The translations under genes and the position numbers were made by a program. A stretch of 64,000 bases of DNA from assembly GCF_013266735.1 (NCBI RefSeq), contig NZ_JABSNU010000006.1, forward strand, positions 1-64,000, in the 5' to 3' direction. Within the stretch, counting starts at the first letter, position 1. Each line of letters opens with the position of its first letter. Shown one piece after another: positions 35,801 to 50,800 of the stretch. This stretch comes from Pedobacter foliorum. GTDB taxonomy: Bacteria; Bacteroidota; Bacteroidia; Sphingobacteriales; Sphingobacteriaceae. The notes beneath the pieces were generated by a model. That model was not told the origin of the DNA. It did no database searches and saw only the letters and a program-made list of their open reading frames with translations.

Positions 35801-38800
35801 GTACCTGTTGCGATGTTGCTCAGTTTGCCAACAAATCCAGCATCAACCGTTCCGGTTATACTGATTGTGATCTTATTATTTCCAGCTCCTGCAGCCAAAT
35901 CACCGATAACCAATACTTGATTTCCAGTTCCTGAAGCTCCAGAATTTACTTTTGCTGTGCCAGACGCTGTAGCTGTCCAACTTACATTTTTCAATTCTGC
36001 TGCAACAGCATCTTTTATAGAAAGTCCGGTAGCATTGCTTAATCCATTATTTACTGCTTCAATGATGTAAGTAACCTGACCGCCTGCTGTAGCAGTTGCA
36101 GGACCGCTCTTAGTAATTACTACAACCGGTTTCTGGCTCACTTCAGTTTCTACCGGTGGTGTTACCACTGGCGGGTTACCCGGTTCTGATGGGGTAGCCG
36201 TAGCAATATTGCTCAGCTTACCTGCAAACGAAGGATCTACTGTTCCTTTTACCGTGATGCTGATCTTACTGCCGTTACCTGCAGGGATGTTGCCTTTTAC
36301 AGTAATCATATTTCCTGTACCTGCACCACCTGTACTTACTATTGCAGTACCTGAAGCGGTAGCTGTCCAGCTTACATTACTTAAACCAGCCGGTACATTA
36401 TCGGTAATCACCAGATCTTTGGCATTACTCAATCCGGTATTAGCAGCCTCAATCACATAGATAACCTCTGCCCCGGCTACTGCGGATGCAGGACCGGTTT
36501 TAGTTAACGTAATAACAGGTTTCTGGTCTACAGTAGTTTCTACCGGCGGTGTTACCACTGGCGGAGTACCCGGCTCTGATGGTGTAGCTGTAGCAATATT
36601 GCTCAACTTGCCATTAAACGAAGGATCTACTGTTCCTTTAATTGTAATAATTACCTTATTCCCTGCTCCAGTAGGAATATTACCCATTACAGAAACTGAA
36701 TTTCCAGTTCCGTTTGTACCCGCTGTAATCAATGCTGTTCCGGCAGTACTGCTGGTCCATTCTACATTGCTCAGTTGCGATGGTACATTATCAATAATTG
36801 ATAGTGCTTTAGCATCACTCAATCCTTTATTAGTTGCTTCTATCACATAGGTAACTATATTACCTGCCGTAGCTGTAGCCGGACCTGTTTTAGTAATCAC
36901 TATTTCCGGTTTACCTGTCACCGTTGTTTCCACTGGCGGCGTAACTACAGGTGGATTACCTGGCTCTGATGGAGTTCCAATAGCGATATTACTCAATTTA
37001 CCAGAGAATGAAGGATCTATAGTTCCACTGATATCAATGGTAACACCATCATTTGTTCCGGAAGGAACAGTTGCAGTTACACTTACGGAGTTACCGGTTC
37101 CTGTTTGTCCTATAGTAACAACTGCATTTCCAGAAGTTACTGCTGTCCAACTTACATTGGTTAAACTGGCAGGAACAGCATCTGTTATTACTGCGTTTGT
37201 TGCAGTACCCGGTCCACCATTGCTAACATGAATCTGGTACTTCATTACCTGACCCGCGGTAGCAGTTCCTTGTCCTGATTTAGTGATACGTAGACTTGTA
37301 AGATTACTTACAGTTGTATTTACTTCTGAGGTCAGGTCTGGTTTTCCTACCTCTGAAGGTGTTAGAATAGCTTTATTTGTTAAGACACCTGCATAAGTTG
37401 GGTTTACCTTACCTACTACTTTAACCACAATACTTCCATTTACAGGAACATTGGCGGTTAATGCAACGCTATTATTGTTGCCTGTAGCTCCGGTACTGAT
37501 TACTGAACCAGCTGATGTTACACTTGTCCAGCTTACATTGCTGATTTGAGCCGGAACTGCATCTGCAAGTTTTATACCTATCGCATCTGATGGGCCTGTA
37601 TTGCCTATCGTTAAAGTATAGGTAATCTCTTCTCCTGCATTCAGTGCCGCCGGGCCACTCTTAACAAGGGTCAGGTTTGAGTTCTTAACGATAGCTGTAG
37701 TGATCTCATTTGATGGAACAGGTGGGTTACCCGGTTCTGACGGCGTTACTTTAGCAGTGTTGCTGATGCTTCCAGCCGTAGCATTTGAAGGTACTTGTCC
37801 AACAATGTGAACAACCACCTTAGCACTGCCTGCCGGTAGATCTGCATTTACACTCACTGCATTGCCTGTACCGGTTGCTCCGGTATGGATCACCGCTCCT
37901 GAAATCGCTTCTGTTGTCCAGCTTACATTGGTTAATGTTGCAGGAACAGCATCAGTAATCACTGCTGCCATGGCATTACCAGGACCTGCATTGCTTACCT
38001 CTAGCGTATAGTTTACAGTTCTGCCTGCCACTACACTGCCTGGTCCTGATTTCACAATACTGATACCTGATTTGTTCACCACTTTGGTGGTTACATTTGA
38101 TGAGGTAACAGGTGGATTGCCCGGCTCTGATGGGGTTACCGTTGCACTGTTTACCAGCTGACCGGCAAAGCCTGCATCAATGGTTCCTTTCACAAGGATG
38201 TTCACCTCATTACCTGCACCTGCCGGAATATCGGCTTTCACATTCACCACATTCCCTGTACCGGTTGCACCACTATTAATGGCAACTGCTCCCGATCCGG
38301 TAGCTGTCCAGCTTACATTGCTGATACCTGCAGGTACTGCATCGGTAATCACCGCCTGATTGGCATGACTCGGACCATTGTTCACTACCCTGATCGTGTA
38401 GCTGATTGCTGATCCTGACACACCATTCTGTGGCCCTGATTTGCTGATCGCCAATCCCGATACGTTGTTGATCGTGGTTTTAACCGTACTGCTGTTGTTC
38501 GCTGTATTGAAATCGGTAATACCTGCCGGAAGCTGTACATCGGCTGTATTGCTGATACTGCCCGCAGGAGTACCTGCTTTAACTACACCATTTACATTGA
38601 TCGTAATATAATTGCCTGCGCCAACAGGGATGTTACCAATGGTCTGGATTGTATTGCTGTTGCCACTGGTGGCACCGGTAAGTACCGCTGACCCACTGCT
38701 TACTGCGGTCCAGCTTAACTGCTCTATCGCTGCCGGTACATTGTCCCTTATCGTCAGACCACTCACATCAATCGGCCCAGCATTACCTACTTTTATGCTG

Positions 38801-41800
38801 TAGGCAATTGCTGATCCTGCTGAAGCTGTTTGTGGGCCTGTTTTATCAATATGGATATCGGTCGACTCGTTTACTGCAGTCACTACCGAACTTTCCCTTA
38901 CCCCATTCGCTGTTACCGTTACCGTATTGGTGAAACTTGCATGGGCAGTAGTTTTTACCGTACCCGTGATCTGAATCGTAATCGCGGTATTCTGATCACC
39001 ATCAGCAGGAATATCTGCCGTGGTCGCAATGGTGTTCGTTGTTCCGCTTGCTCCGGTTTTTACTACAGCGCCTCCTGTAGCTACAGCAGTCCAGCTGCTT
39101 ACCGCTACATCTGTCGGTACAGGATCGGAGATCTGTGCTCCGGTAATGTTACCTGCACCACCATTTCGGATCACAATCGTATAATTGATCGGATCACCAA
39201 TATTGGTACTCGAAGGTCCGCTTTTCGATACTTTAAGTACAGGATCGTTGTTTACTTTGGTACTTACTGAACTGCTGTTTGAAGCCGGTTCAGGGTCTGT
39301 TACCGGACTGCCCGACGGGAAGTTGGCCGTAGCCGTATTGGTAAACACCGCACCATCGGCATTGCTTGCTTTTGCCCTGCCTTTGATCTCGATATTGATC
39401 TCTCCGGTGCCCGAAGGAATGTTTCCAGTAATGTCGATATTGCCTGTTCCACTGGCCACGCTCACTGTTGCCCCGTTTTTAACCGTCGCTGTCCAGCTAG
39501 CATTTGCTTCTATTGCCGATGGCAATACATCTTTGATCTGTACACCAGGTGCATCACTTGGACCGTCGTTGACTACCCTTAAATTATAGGTCAGCATCTC
39601 ACCTGCCCCAATATTTGCAGGGCCAGATTTGATGATCCTTACATTGGCCACTCGGCTGATCGCCGTAGTTACCGTACTGGTAGCCGGACTAGGATCGGTA
39701 GTGCCTGCAGGTGGGGTAGCCGTAGCCGTGTTCACAATTGAAGGATCACTATAACCAGCAGCTATAGTTCCATTTATCGTAACCAGCACACTGCCTGTTC
39801 CTGATGGAATATTTGCACTCACATTAACCGTATTCGTGGCGCCACTGCTTGCGCCATTGATGGTCGCCCCATTCTGACCAACTACAGTCCAGCTCACATT
39901 GCTGATACCTGCAGGGATCACATCCGAGATGCTCACATTGCTTGCATCTGATGGGCCTACATTAGTTATGGCAAGGCTGTAAGTAATCGCTGATCCTGCA
40001 ACAGCGGTCTGAGGACCGGTTTTCTGGATGCGCAGATCTGCTGTTTTACCAACATTGGTGGTCACCTCTTCTGATGGAACAGGTGGATTACCCGGTTCTG
40101 AAGGGGTAGCAGTAAAGCTGTTTTTCAGGCTGCTGCCTGCAAAATTCGCCGCTACTATACCTTTAATCACTACTGAAACCGAGTTGGCTGCACCTGCAGG
40201 CAGGTTCACCTTCAGATTCACCGCATTACCGGTACCTGTACCGTTCTCCACTATTGTTGCCGTACCATTATTGATCGTGCTCCAGCTTACATTGGTGATA
40301 CCTGCCGGAACCGCATCACTGATGCTTAAGCCCTTCGCATCACCAGGCCCATCATTAAATACCTGCAGGGTATAAGTAATACCTTCACCTGCTGAAACGG
40401 TTGATGGTGCTGATTTAACTGCACGAATGTTTACTTTATTATTGATGGTGGTGGTAATCGTATTCGAGTTCACCGGTGGAATACCAGGCTCTGATGGAGT
40501 AGCTGTCGCCACATTGCTGATCGTTCCTGGTAAGGCCGACGATGGCACTTTTCCACTCACGGTAATCACAATGCTGTTGCCTGCTCCTGCTCCAACATCT
40601 CCTTTTACGGAAACAGTATTACCTGTACCATTGCCGCCAGTGCTTACTGTTGCACTACCTGAAGCTACTGCCGTCCAGCTGACATTGGTTAATCCTGCCG
40701 GAACCGCATCGGTAATCGACAGGTTCTGTGCATTCGATGGCCCATTGTTGGTAGCCGTTAAAGTATAGGTAACCGACTGTCCTGCTGAAACTACTGATGG
40801 TCCGGTTTTTACCAATGCTATTGATGGTGACTGGTTAACAGCCGTACTTACTGTTGAAGTTACAGGACTCGTGCCCGGTTCTGATGGTGTTACGGTAGCA
40901 CTGTTTTCTAAACTGCCACTTGCCGAAGCATTCACTGTTCCGTTTACCGTTACACGGATCACATTACCAGCACCTGCCGGGATGTTGGCATTCAGCGATA
41001 CCGAATTACCAGTACCATTTGCACCACTTAAAATAGTCGCCGTACCATCCGCTACCGCTGTCCAGCTAACATTGTTCACATTTACAGGAACAATATCAGT
41101 GATTGCTGCATTGTCTGCATTTGCTGTCCCTGTATTGCTTACATTAAGCGTATAGCTGATCGCCTGTCCTGCTGAAATGCTTGCAGGTCCGTTTTTCTGA
41201 ATCGATAGTACCGGGGTTTTGCTCACCACGGTAGTACTTGTTGAACTTACCGGTGTCGTGTTCGGCTCTGCCGGGGTAGCTGTAGCTGTATTGGCAAGGT
41301 TACCATTAAACGATGGGGCAATGGTTCCTTTCACCGTAATCAGGATGGTATTGCTGCCTCCCGCAGGGATATTTCCTTTTACACTAATCGTATTTCCTGT
41401 ACCAGTACCACCTGAGGTGATTACTGCCGATCCCGACACACTGCTGCTCCAGGTTACATTGCTTAATGTAGCAGGTACAGCATCACTGATGGTCAAACCA
41501 ACTGCATTACTTAAGCCGGTATTGCCTGCTTCGATCAGGTAAATCACCTCTGTACCTGAAACTGCCGTTACAGGACCTGTTTTATGGATGGTTACTCCCG
41601 GTACAGAACCAACTTCGGTTTCTGCAGGTGGGGTTACCACCGGTGGGTTGCCCGGTTCTGAAGGTGTACCTTTCGCCGTATTGCTCAATTTGCCTACAAA
41701 TGAAGGGGCTATAGTACCTTTGATAGTGATGGTGATCTTATTGCCGTTACCTGCAGGAAGATTACCGGTTACACTGATTGTGTTACCTGTACCTGTTCCT

Positions 41801-44800
41801 CCTGAAGTCACTAACCCTGATCCGGTTACACTGCTGCTCCAGCTTACATTGCTCAGCTCCGCAGGTACATTGTCAGTAATCACCAGGTCTTTTGCATTGC
41901 TCAATCCGGTATTGCTGGCCTCAATCACATAAGTAAGCTCGGCTCCGGCAACCCCGCTTGAAGGGGCTGTTTTAGTGATCACGATAACCGGTTTCTGGTC
42001 TACAGTAGTTTCTGCAGGTGGAGTTACCACTGGCGGATTACCCGGTTCTGACGGGGTAGCCGTAGCAATATTACTCAGCTTACCTGCAAACGAAGCATCT
42101 ATGGTTCCTTTTACGGTAATGCTGATTTTACTGCCATTGCTTGCAGGGATATTACCGGTAATGCTGATCGCATTGCCCGAACCATTACCTCCTGCACTTA
42201 CCATTGCAGTACCCGATGCAGTTGCGGTCCAGCTTACATTATTTAAGCCGGCCGGTACATTATCGGTAATCACCAGATCTTTGGCATTGCTCAATCCGGT
42301 ATTTGCGGCTTCAATTACATAGGTAATCTCTGCTCCGGCTACTGCTGTTGCAGGACCGGTTTTAGTTAAGGCAATAACAGGTTTCTGGTCTACAGTAGTT
42401 TCTACCGGCGGCGTTACCACTGGCGGAGTACCCGGCTCTGATGGCGTAGCTGTAGCAATATTGCTCAGCTTACCTGAGAACGAAGGATCTACCGTTCCTT
42501 TTACCGTAATAGTAACCTTATTCCCTGCCCCAGCCGAGATGTTACCATTTATATTTATAACATTACCACTACCTGTTGATGAGCCATTGATACTGCTATT
42601 ACCCGTGGTGATTGCTGTCCAGCTTACATTGTTTAATGCAACCGGAACCTCATCAGTAATTACCAGATTACTGGCATCACTTAAACCGGTATTACCTACC
42701 TCAATTACGTATGCAACCTCAGCCCCGGCTGTTGCGGTAGCCGGACCGGTTTTAGTTAATGTTATTGAAGGATGACGGCTAACATTTGTCTCTACCGGTG
42801 GAGTTACTACCGGTGGATTACCTGGTTCTGATGGTGTAGCTGTAGCCATGTTACTCAATTTGCCTGAGAACGAAGGATCTATAGTTCCACTAATGTCAAT
42901 TACAAGTTCATTACCTTGTCCGGCAGGAATAGTTGCAGTTACACTTAGTGCATTGCCTGTTCCTGTAGCCCCGCCAGTAACCTGTACTGATCCTGTTGCG
43001 TTTGTTGTCCAACTCACATTACTTAATGTTGTTGGTATATTATCAGTAATAATTGCGGCCTGAGCAGTACCAGGTCCATCATTACTTACATGGATTTGGT
43101 ATTTCATTACCTGACCTGCGGTAGCAGTTCCTGCACCGGTTTTGGTAATACTCAAAGCTGATACATTTTTAACTGTAGTAGTTACCGCTGATGTTAATGC
43201 TGGTTTTCCTGTTTCTGAAGGGGTAAGTGTTGCAGTGTTCGTAAAGTTTCCGGCAAATGTTGGATCTACTTTACCTGTTACACTCACCAATATGCTTCCA
43301 TTTACAGGAACATTGGCGGTTAAACCTATCGTACTACCAGTTCCTGAAGCTCCGCTACTAATTATAGCTCCGCCATTTACAGTACTGCTCCAGCTTACAT
43401 TTTTAATTTCGGAAGGGACAACGTCACTTAACACAGCTCCGCTTGCCACTGATGGACCTGCATTGCTAATGGCAATAGTGTATGTAATCGTTTCTCCTGA
43501 ATTTAATGTTGATGGCCCATTTTTAACAAGGGTCAGGTTTGAGTTCTTAACGATAGCTGTAGTGATCTCATTTGATGGAACAGGTGGATTACCCGGTTCT
43601 GATGGCGTTACTTTAGCAGTGTTGCTGATGCTTCCAGCGATTGCACTTGCAGGTACTTGCCCAACAATGTGAACAATCACCTTGGCACTGCCTGCCGGTA
43701 AATCTGCATTTACACTCACTGCATTGCCTGTACCCGTTGCTCCTGTATGGATCACCGCTCCTGAAATCGCTTCTGTTGTCCAGCTTACATTGGTTAATGT
43801 TGCAGGAACAGCATCAGTAATCACTGCGGCCATGGCATTACCAGGACCTACATTGCTCACCTCTAGCGTGTAAGCGATATTAGTACCTGCATCAATGCTG
43901 CCTGGCCCTGATTTCACTATACTGATACCTGATTTGTTCACCACTTTGGTGGTCACATTTGGTGAGGTAACAGGTGGATTGCCCGGCTCTGATGGGGTTA
44001 CCGTTGCGCTGTTTACCAGCTGACCGGCAAAGCCTGCATCAATGGTTCCTTTTACCAGAATGTTCACCTCATTACCCACACCTGCCGGAATATCGGCTCG
44101 CACAGATAGGGTATTACCTACCCCACCAGATCCATCTGTAATTGTAGTAGCCCCTGATCCGGTAGCAGTCCAGCTTACATTGGTTATACCTGCAGGTATT
44201 GCATCGGTAATCACCGCCTGATTGGCATGACTCGGACCATTGTTCACTACCCTGATCGTGTAACTGATTGCTGATCCTGAAACACCATCCTGTGGTCCTG
44301 ATTTGCTGATCGCCAATCCCGATACATTGTTGATCGTGGTTTTAACCGTACTGCTGTTGTTCGCTGTATTGAAATCGGTAATGCCTGCCGGAAGCTGTAC
44401 ATCAGCTGTATTGCTGATGCTGCCTGCAGGGGTACCTGCTTTAACTACACCATTTACATTGATGGTAATATAATTGCCTGCGCCAACAGGGATGTTACCA
44501 ATGGTCTGGATCGTATTGCTGTTACCACTGGTGGCACCGGTAAGTACCGCTGACCCACTGCTTACTGCGGTCCAGCTTAACTGCTCTATCGCTGCCGGTA
44601 CATTGTCCCTTATCGTTAGACCACTCACATCAATCGGCCCAGCATTACCTACTTTTATGCTGTAGGCAATCGCTGATCCTGCCGAAGCAGTTTGTGGGCC
44701 TGTTTTGTCAATATGGATATCGGTCGACTCATTTACTGCAGTCACTACCGAACTTTCCCTTACCCCATTCGCTGTTACCGTTACCGTATTGGTGAAACTT

Positions 44801-47800
44801 GCATGGGCAGTAGCTTTTACCGTACCCGTGATCTGAATCGTAATCGCGGTATTCTGATCTCCATCAGCAGGGATATCTGCAGTGGTCGCAATGGTATTGG
44901 TTGTTCCGCTTGCAGTTCCAGTTAGTGTTGCCCCGCCTGTAGCTACAGCAGTCCAGCTGCTTACCGCTACATCTGCAGGTACAGGATCGGAGATCTGTGC
45001 ACCGGTAATGTTACCTGCACCACCATTTCGGATCACAATTGTATAATTGATCGGATCACCGATATTGGTGGTCGAAGGTCCGCTTTTCGATACTTTAAGG
45101 ACAGGGTCGTTGTTTACTTTGGTACTTACTGAACTGCTGTTTGAAGCCGGTTCAGGATCTGTTACCGGACTGCCCGTCGGGAAGTTGGCCGTAGCCGTAT
45201 TGGTAAACACCGCACCATCGGCATTGCTTGCTTTTGCCCTGCCTTTGATCTCGATATCGATCTCTCCGGTGCCCGAAGGAATGTTTCCAGTAATATCGAT
45301 ATTACCTGTTCCACTGGCCACGCTCACTGTAGCCCCGTTTTTAACCGTTGCTATCCAGGTTATATTTTCAACATTTGAAGGAATAGCATCTTTGATCTGT
45401 ACACCAGGTGCATCACTTGGACCGTCGTTTACTACCCTTAAATTATAGGTCAGCATCTCACCTGCCCCAATATTTGCAGGGCCCGATTTGACGATCCTTA
45501 CATTGGCCACTCGGCTGATCGCCGTAGTTACCGTACTGGTAGCCGGACTAGGATCGGTAGTGCCTGCAGGTGGGGTAGCCGTAGCCGTGTTTACAATTGA
45601 AGGATCACTATAGCCTGCGGCTATGGTTCCATTTATCGTAACCAGCACACTGCTTGTTCCTGATGGAATATTTGCACTGACATTAACCGTATTTGTGGCG
45701 CCACTGCTTGCGCCATTGATCGTCGCTCCATTCTGACCAACTGCAGTCCAGCTCACATTGCTGATGCCTGCAGGGATCACATCGGAGATGCTCACATTGC
45801 CTGCATCTGATGGGCCTGCATTGCTTACAGTAAGGCTGTAAGTAATCGCTGATCCTGCAACAGCGGTCTGAGGACCGGTTTTCTGGATGCGCAGATCTGC
45901 TGTTTTACCAACAGTAGTTATTACGTTATTTGAAGTCACAGGTGGATTACCCGGCTCTGTTGGTGTTGCTGTGAATTGATTATTAAGTGATGTTCCATTA
46001 AATGAAGCATTAACAGTTCCGGTTATTGTAACTGTAGCACTGTTCGTTGAACCTGCAGGTAAATTCACTTTCAGGTTCACTGAACTACCCGTACCTGTAC
46101 CATTCTCCACTATTGCTGCTGCTCCAGATACTACAGTATTCCAGCTAATATTACCCAATCCTGCCGGAAGGGGATCCGCGATAGCCAAATTAACTGCATT
46201 AGAAGGGCCATCATTAAATACTTGTAAAGTATAGGTCAACTGTTCTCCTGCTGAAACACTTGATGGTGCTGATTTAACTGCACGGATGTTTACTTTATTA
46301 TTGATGGTGGTGGTAATCGTATTCGAGTTCACTGGTGGAATACCAGGCTCTGATGGAGTAGCTGTGGCCACATTGCTGATCGTTCCTGGTAAGGCTGAAG
46401 CATCTATGTCACCAGTGATGGTAATTACAATATTATTGCCTGCTCCTGCCCCAATATCTCCTTTTACGGAAACAGTATTACCTGTACCATTGCCGCCAGT
46501 GCTTACTGTTGCACTACCTGAAGCTACTGCCGTCCAGCTGACATTGGTTAATCCTGCCGGAACCGCATCGGTAATCGACAGGTTCTGTGCATTCGATGGC
46601 CCATTGTTGGTAGCCGTTAAAGTATAGGTAACCGACTGTCCTGCTGAAACTACTGATGGTCCGGTTTTTACCAATGCTATTGATGGTGACTGGTTAACAG
46701 CCGTACTTACTGTTGAAGTTACAGGACTCGTGCCCGGTTCTGATGGTGTTACGGTAGCACTGTTTTCTAAACTGCCACTTGCCGAAGCATTCACTGTTCC
46801 GTTTACCGTTACACGGATCACATTACCAGCACCTGCCGGGATGTTGGCATTCAGTGATACCGAATTACCAGTACCATTTGCACCACTTAAAATAGTCGCC
46901 GTACCATCCGCTACCGCTGTCCAGCTAACATTGTTCACATTTACAGGAACAATATCAGTGATTGCTGCATTGTCTGCATTTGCTGTCCCTGTATTGCTTA
47001 CATTAAGCGTATAGCTAATCGCCTGTCCTGCTGAAATGCTTGCAGGTCCGTTTTTCTGAATCGATAGTACCGGGGTTTTGCTCACCACGGTAGTACTTGT
47101 TGAACTTACCGGTGTCGTGTTCGGCTCTGCCGGGGTAGCTGTAGCTGTATTGGCAAGGTTACCATTAAACGATGGGGCAATGGTTCCTTTCACCGTAATC
47201 AGGATGGTATTGCTGCCTCCCGCAGGGATATTTCCTTTTACACTAATCGTATTTCCTGTACCAGTACCACCTGAGGTGATTACTGCCGATCCCGACACAC
47301 TGCTGCTCCAGGTTACATTGCTTAATGTAGCAGGTACAGCATCACTGATGGTCAAACCAACTGCATTACTTAAGCCGGTATTGCCTGCTTCGATCAGGTA
47401 AATCACCTCTGTACCTGAAACTGCCGTTACAGGACCTGTTTTATGGATGGTTACTCCCGGTACAGAACCAACTTCGGTTTCTGCAGGTGGGGTTACCACC
47501 GGTGGGTTGCCCGGTTCTGAAGGTGTACCTTTCGCCGTATTGCTCAATTTGCCTACAAATGAAGGGGCTATAGTACCTTTGATAGTGATGGTGATCTTAT
47601 TGCCGTTACCTGCAGGAAGATTACCGGTTACACTGATTGTGTTACCTGTACCTGTTCCTCCTGAAGTCACTAACCCTGATCCGGTTACACTGCTGCTCCA
47701 GCTTACATTGCTCAGCTCCGCAGGTACATTGTCAGTAATCACCAGGTCTTTTGCATTGCTCAATCCGGTATTGCTGGCCTCAATCACATAAGTAAGCTCG

Positions 47801-50800
47801 GCTCCGGCAACCCCGCTTGAAGGGGCTGTTTTAGTGATCACGATAACCGGTTTCTGGTCTACAGTAGTTTCTGCAGGTGGAGTTACCACTGGCGGATTAC
47901 CCGGTTCTGACGGGGTAGCCGTAGCAATATTACTCAGCTTACCTGCAAACGAAGCATCTATGGTTCCTTTTACGGTAATGCTGATTTTACTGCCATTGCT
48001 TGCAGGGATATTACCGGTAATGCTGATCGCATTGCCCGAACCATTACCTCCTGCACTTACCATTGCAGTACCCGATGCAGTTGCGGTCCAGCTTACATTA
48101 TTTAAGCCGGCCGGTACATTATCGGTAATCACCAGATCTTTGGCATTGCTCAATCCGGTATTTGCGGCTTCAATTACATAGGTAATCTCTGCTCCGGCTA
48201 CTGCTGTTGCAGGACCGGTTTTAGTTAAGGCAATAACAGGTTTCTGATCTACAATAGTCGTTACAGGTGGCGTTATTAACGGTGGATTGCCTTTTTCAAC
48301 TGGTGTAGCTATCGCGATATTATCTAGCTTACCACTAAACGAAGGATCCAATGTTCCCTTAAGAGCAATAGTGATCTTACCCATACCTGTAGGAATATTG
48401 GCATTTATAATTAACTGGTTTCCATTACCTGTAGATGAGCCATTAATACTGCTATTACCAGCAGCTGTTGCTGCCCAACTTACATTGCTTAATGCAGCCG
48501 GAACCTCATCAGTAATTACCAGATTACTGGCATCGCTTAAACCGGTATTTACTACTTCAATTACGTATGCAACCTCAGCCCCGGCTGTTGCGGTAGCCGG
48601 ACCGGTTTTAGTTACCACTATGAACGGTTTCTGATCTACCTGAGTTTCTGCAGGTGGAGTTACTACCGGTGGATTACCTGGTTCTGATGGTGTAGCCGTA
48701 GCCACATTACTTAAAATACCGACGAAAGAAGGACTAATTGTACCTTTTATAGTAACAATGATTTTATTAGTTGCTCCTGCAGGAATATTTCCCTTAATGC
48801 TAATATTGTTGCCTGTTCCTGTTCCGCCAGAGGTTACTAATCCTGTTCCTGCAACAGCTGTCGTCCAGCTTACATTGCTAAGAACGGCAGAAACATTATC
48901 TGAAATCAACAGGTCCTTCGCATTACTTAACCCTGTATTTGTTGCTTCAATTGTATAGGTGATCTCAGCACCGGCTATTGCAACTGCCGGTGCTACCTTA
49001 GTGATCACTATAACCGGATGTTGCTCTGTAACCGTTTCAACAGGAGGAGTAACCACTGGTGGATTACCCGGTTCTGAAGGGGTTGCAGTAGCACTGTTAC
49101 TCAATGTTCCTCCAAATGAAGGATCAATAGTTCCTGTTATGTTGATGTGTATTTTATTGGCTGAACCTGCCGGAATATTTCCTGTAACGCTTAAAGCATT
49201 TCCGGTACCAGTTCCACCAGCTGTAACAGCGCTTGTGCCTTCAACACTGGTAGTCCAGTTAACATTAGTAATATTAGCAGGTATATTATCTGTAATTACC
49301 AAATCCTTGGCATTACTTAACCCTGTGTTGCTTACGTCAATTACATAAGAAATCTGACCGCCTGCATTTGCTGTAGCAGGGCCCGATTTTGTTATTACAA
49401 TAGCCGGTTTCTGATCTACCTGCGTAGTTACCGGTGGTGTTACAACAGGTGGATTACCTACCTCAGATGGTGTTGCTGTAGCTAGATTACTTATTGTTCC
49501 TGCAAAAGATGGATCAACGGTTCCTTTTACTGTAATTGTTATTTTACCATTGTTTCCAGCTGGCAAATCTCCTTTAACACTTATAGCATTTCCGGTACCA
49601 GTAGCTCCCTGGGTGATACTACCTGTACCACTTACAAGTGCTGTCCAACTAACATTGGTTAAGTTCGCGGATACATTATCCGTTATTACCAGATCCTTGG
49701 CATTGCTCAATCCGGTGTTCTCAACTTCAACAACATAACTGATTGTTGATCCGGCAGTAGCTGTTGAGGGGCCTGTTTTGTTAATCACAATAACAGGGCG
49801 TTGCTCAACAACAGTCTCAACAGGCGGAGTTACGACAGGTGGGTTATTAGGATCAGCAGGTGTAGCTTTGGCGGTATTGCTTAAAGTTCCTTTAAACGAA
49901 GGATCAATAGTTCCCTGCACATTAATTACTAAACCATTTGGCTGTCCTGCCGGAATTGTGGCAGTTAAACTAAGCGCATTACCTGTTCCAGTTGCACCAG
50001 TAGCAACAAAGGCATTTCCTGAAGTTACTGTACTCCAGCTAACATTTTTTAGTTCAACCGGTATAGCATCCTCAATTTTCAAAGCCAGGGCTGTACTTGG
50101 TCCGTTATTAGAAACTGCAATCTGATAGGTCAGTTGCTGTCCGGCAGTTGCCGTTCCAGTAGCGCTCTTGGTTATTTTTATGTCTGTTAATCTAACAGAA
50201 GTTGTTGTTACTGTAGCCTCAATTGGAGTTTTACCACTTTCTGACGGAGTAAGAACAGCTTTATTTACAATGTTACCTGCAAATAATGGTTCTACTACCG
50301 CATTAACGGTAACGGCGATGTTTCCACCAACCGGAACATCAACATTCATATTAATGTTTCTATCCGACCCTGTAGCACCACTATTGACTACAGCTCCACC
50401 ACTTGTGGTTGAGGTCCATGAGATCACTCTAACCACTGAAGGAACAAGATCTGATAACTGAGCCCCTTTCGCATTGGACGGGCCAGTGTTTCCGATGTTT
50501 AAAGTATAGGTAATAAACTCACCTGCATTAATAGCAGATGGGCCATTTTTAGTTAAAGTTAAACCTGAATTCTGAATTACCTCAGTAACAACAGGATCAG
50601 ACGGTACTTCAGGATTATTAGGCTCCTTAGGAGTTACTTTTGCTGTATTGCTAATGTTCCCGGCAATCGCATCTGCAGGAACCTGAGCCGTTACTGTGAC
50701 AACCACTTTACTGGCCCCGGCAGGAAGACTAGCAACTACAGACAATGCATTACCACTACCCGTAGCTCCCGATGTAATTGTAGCACCGGCCTCTGTGGCA

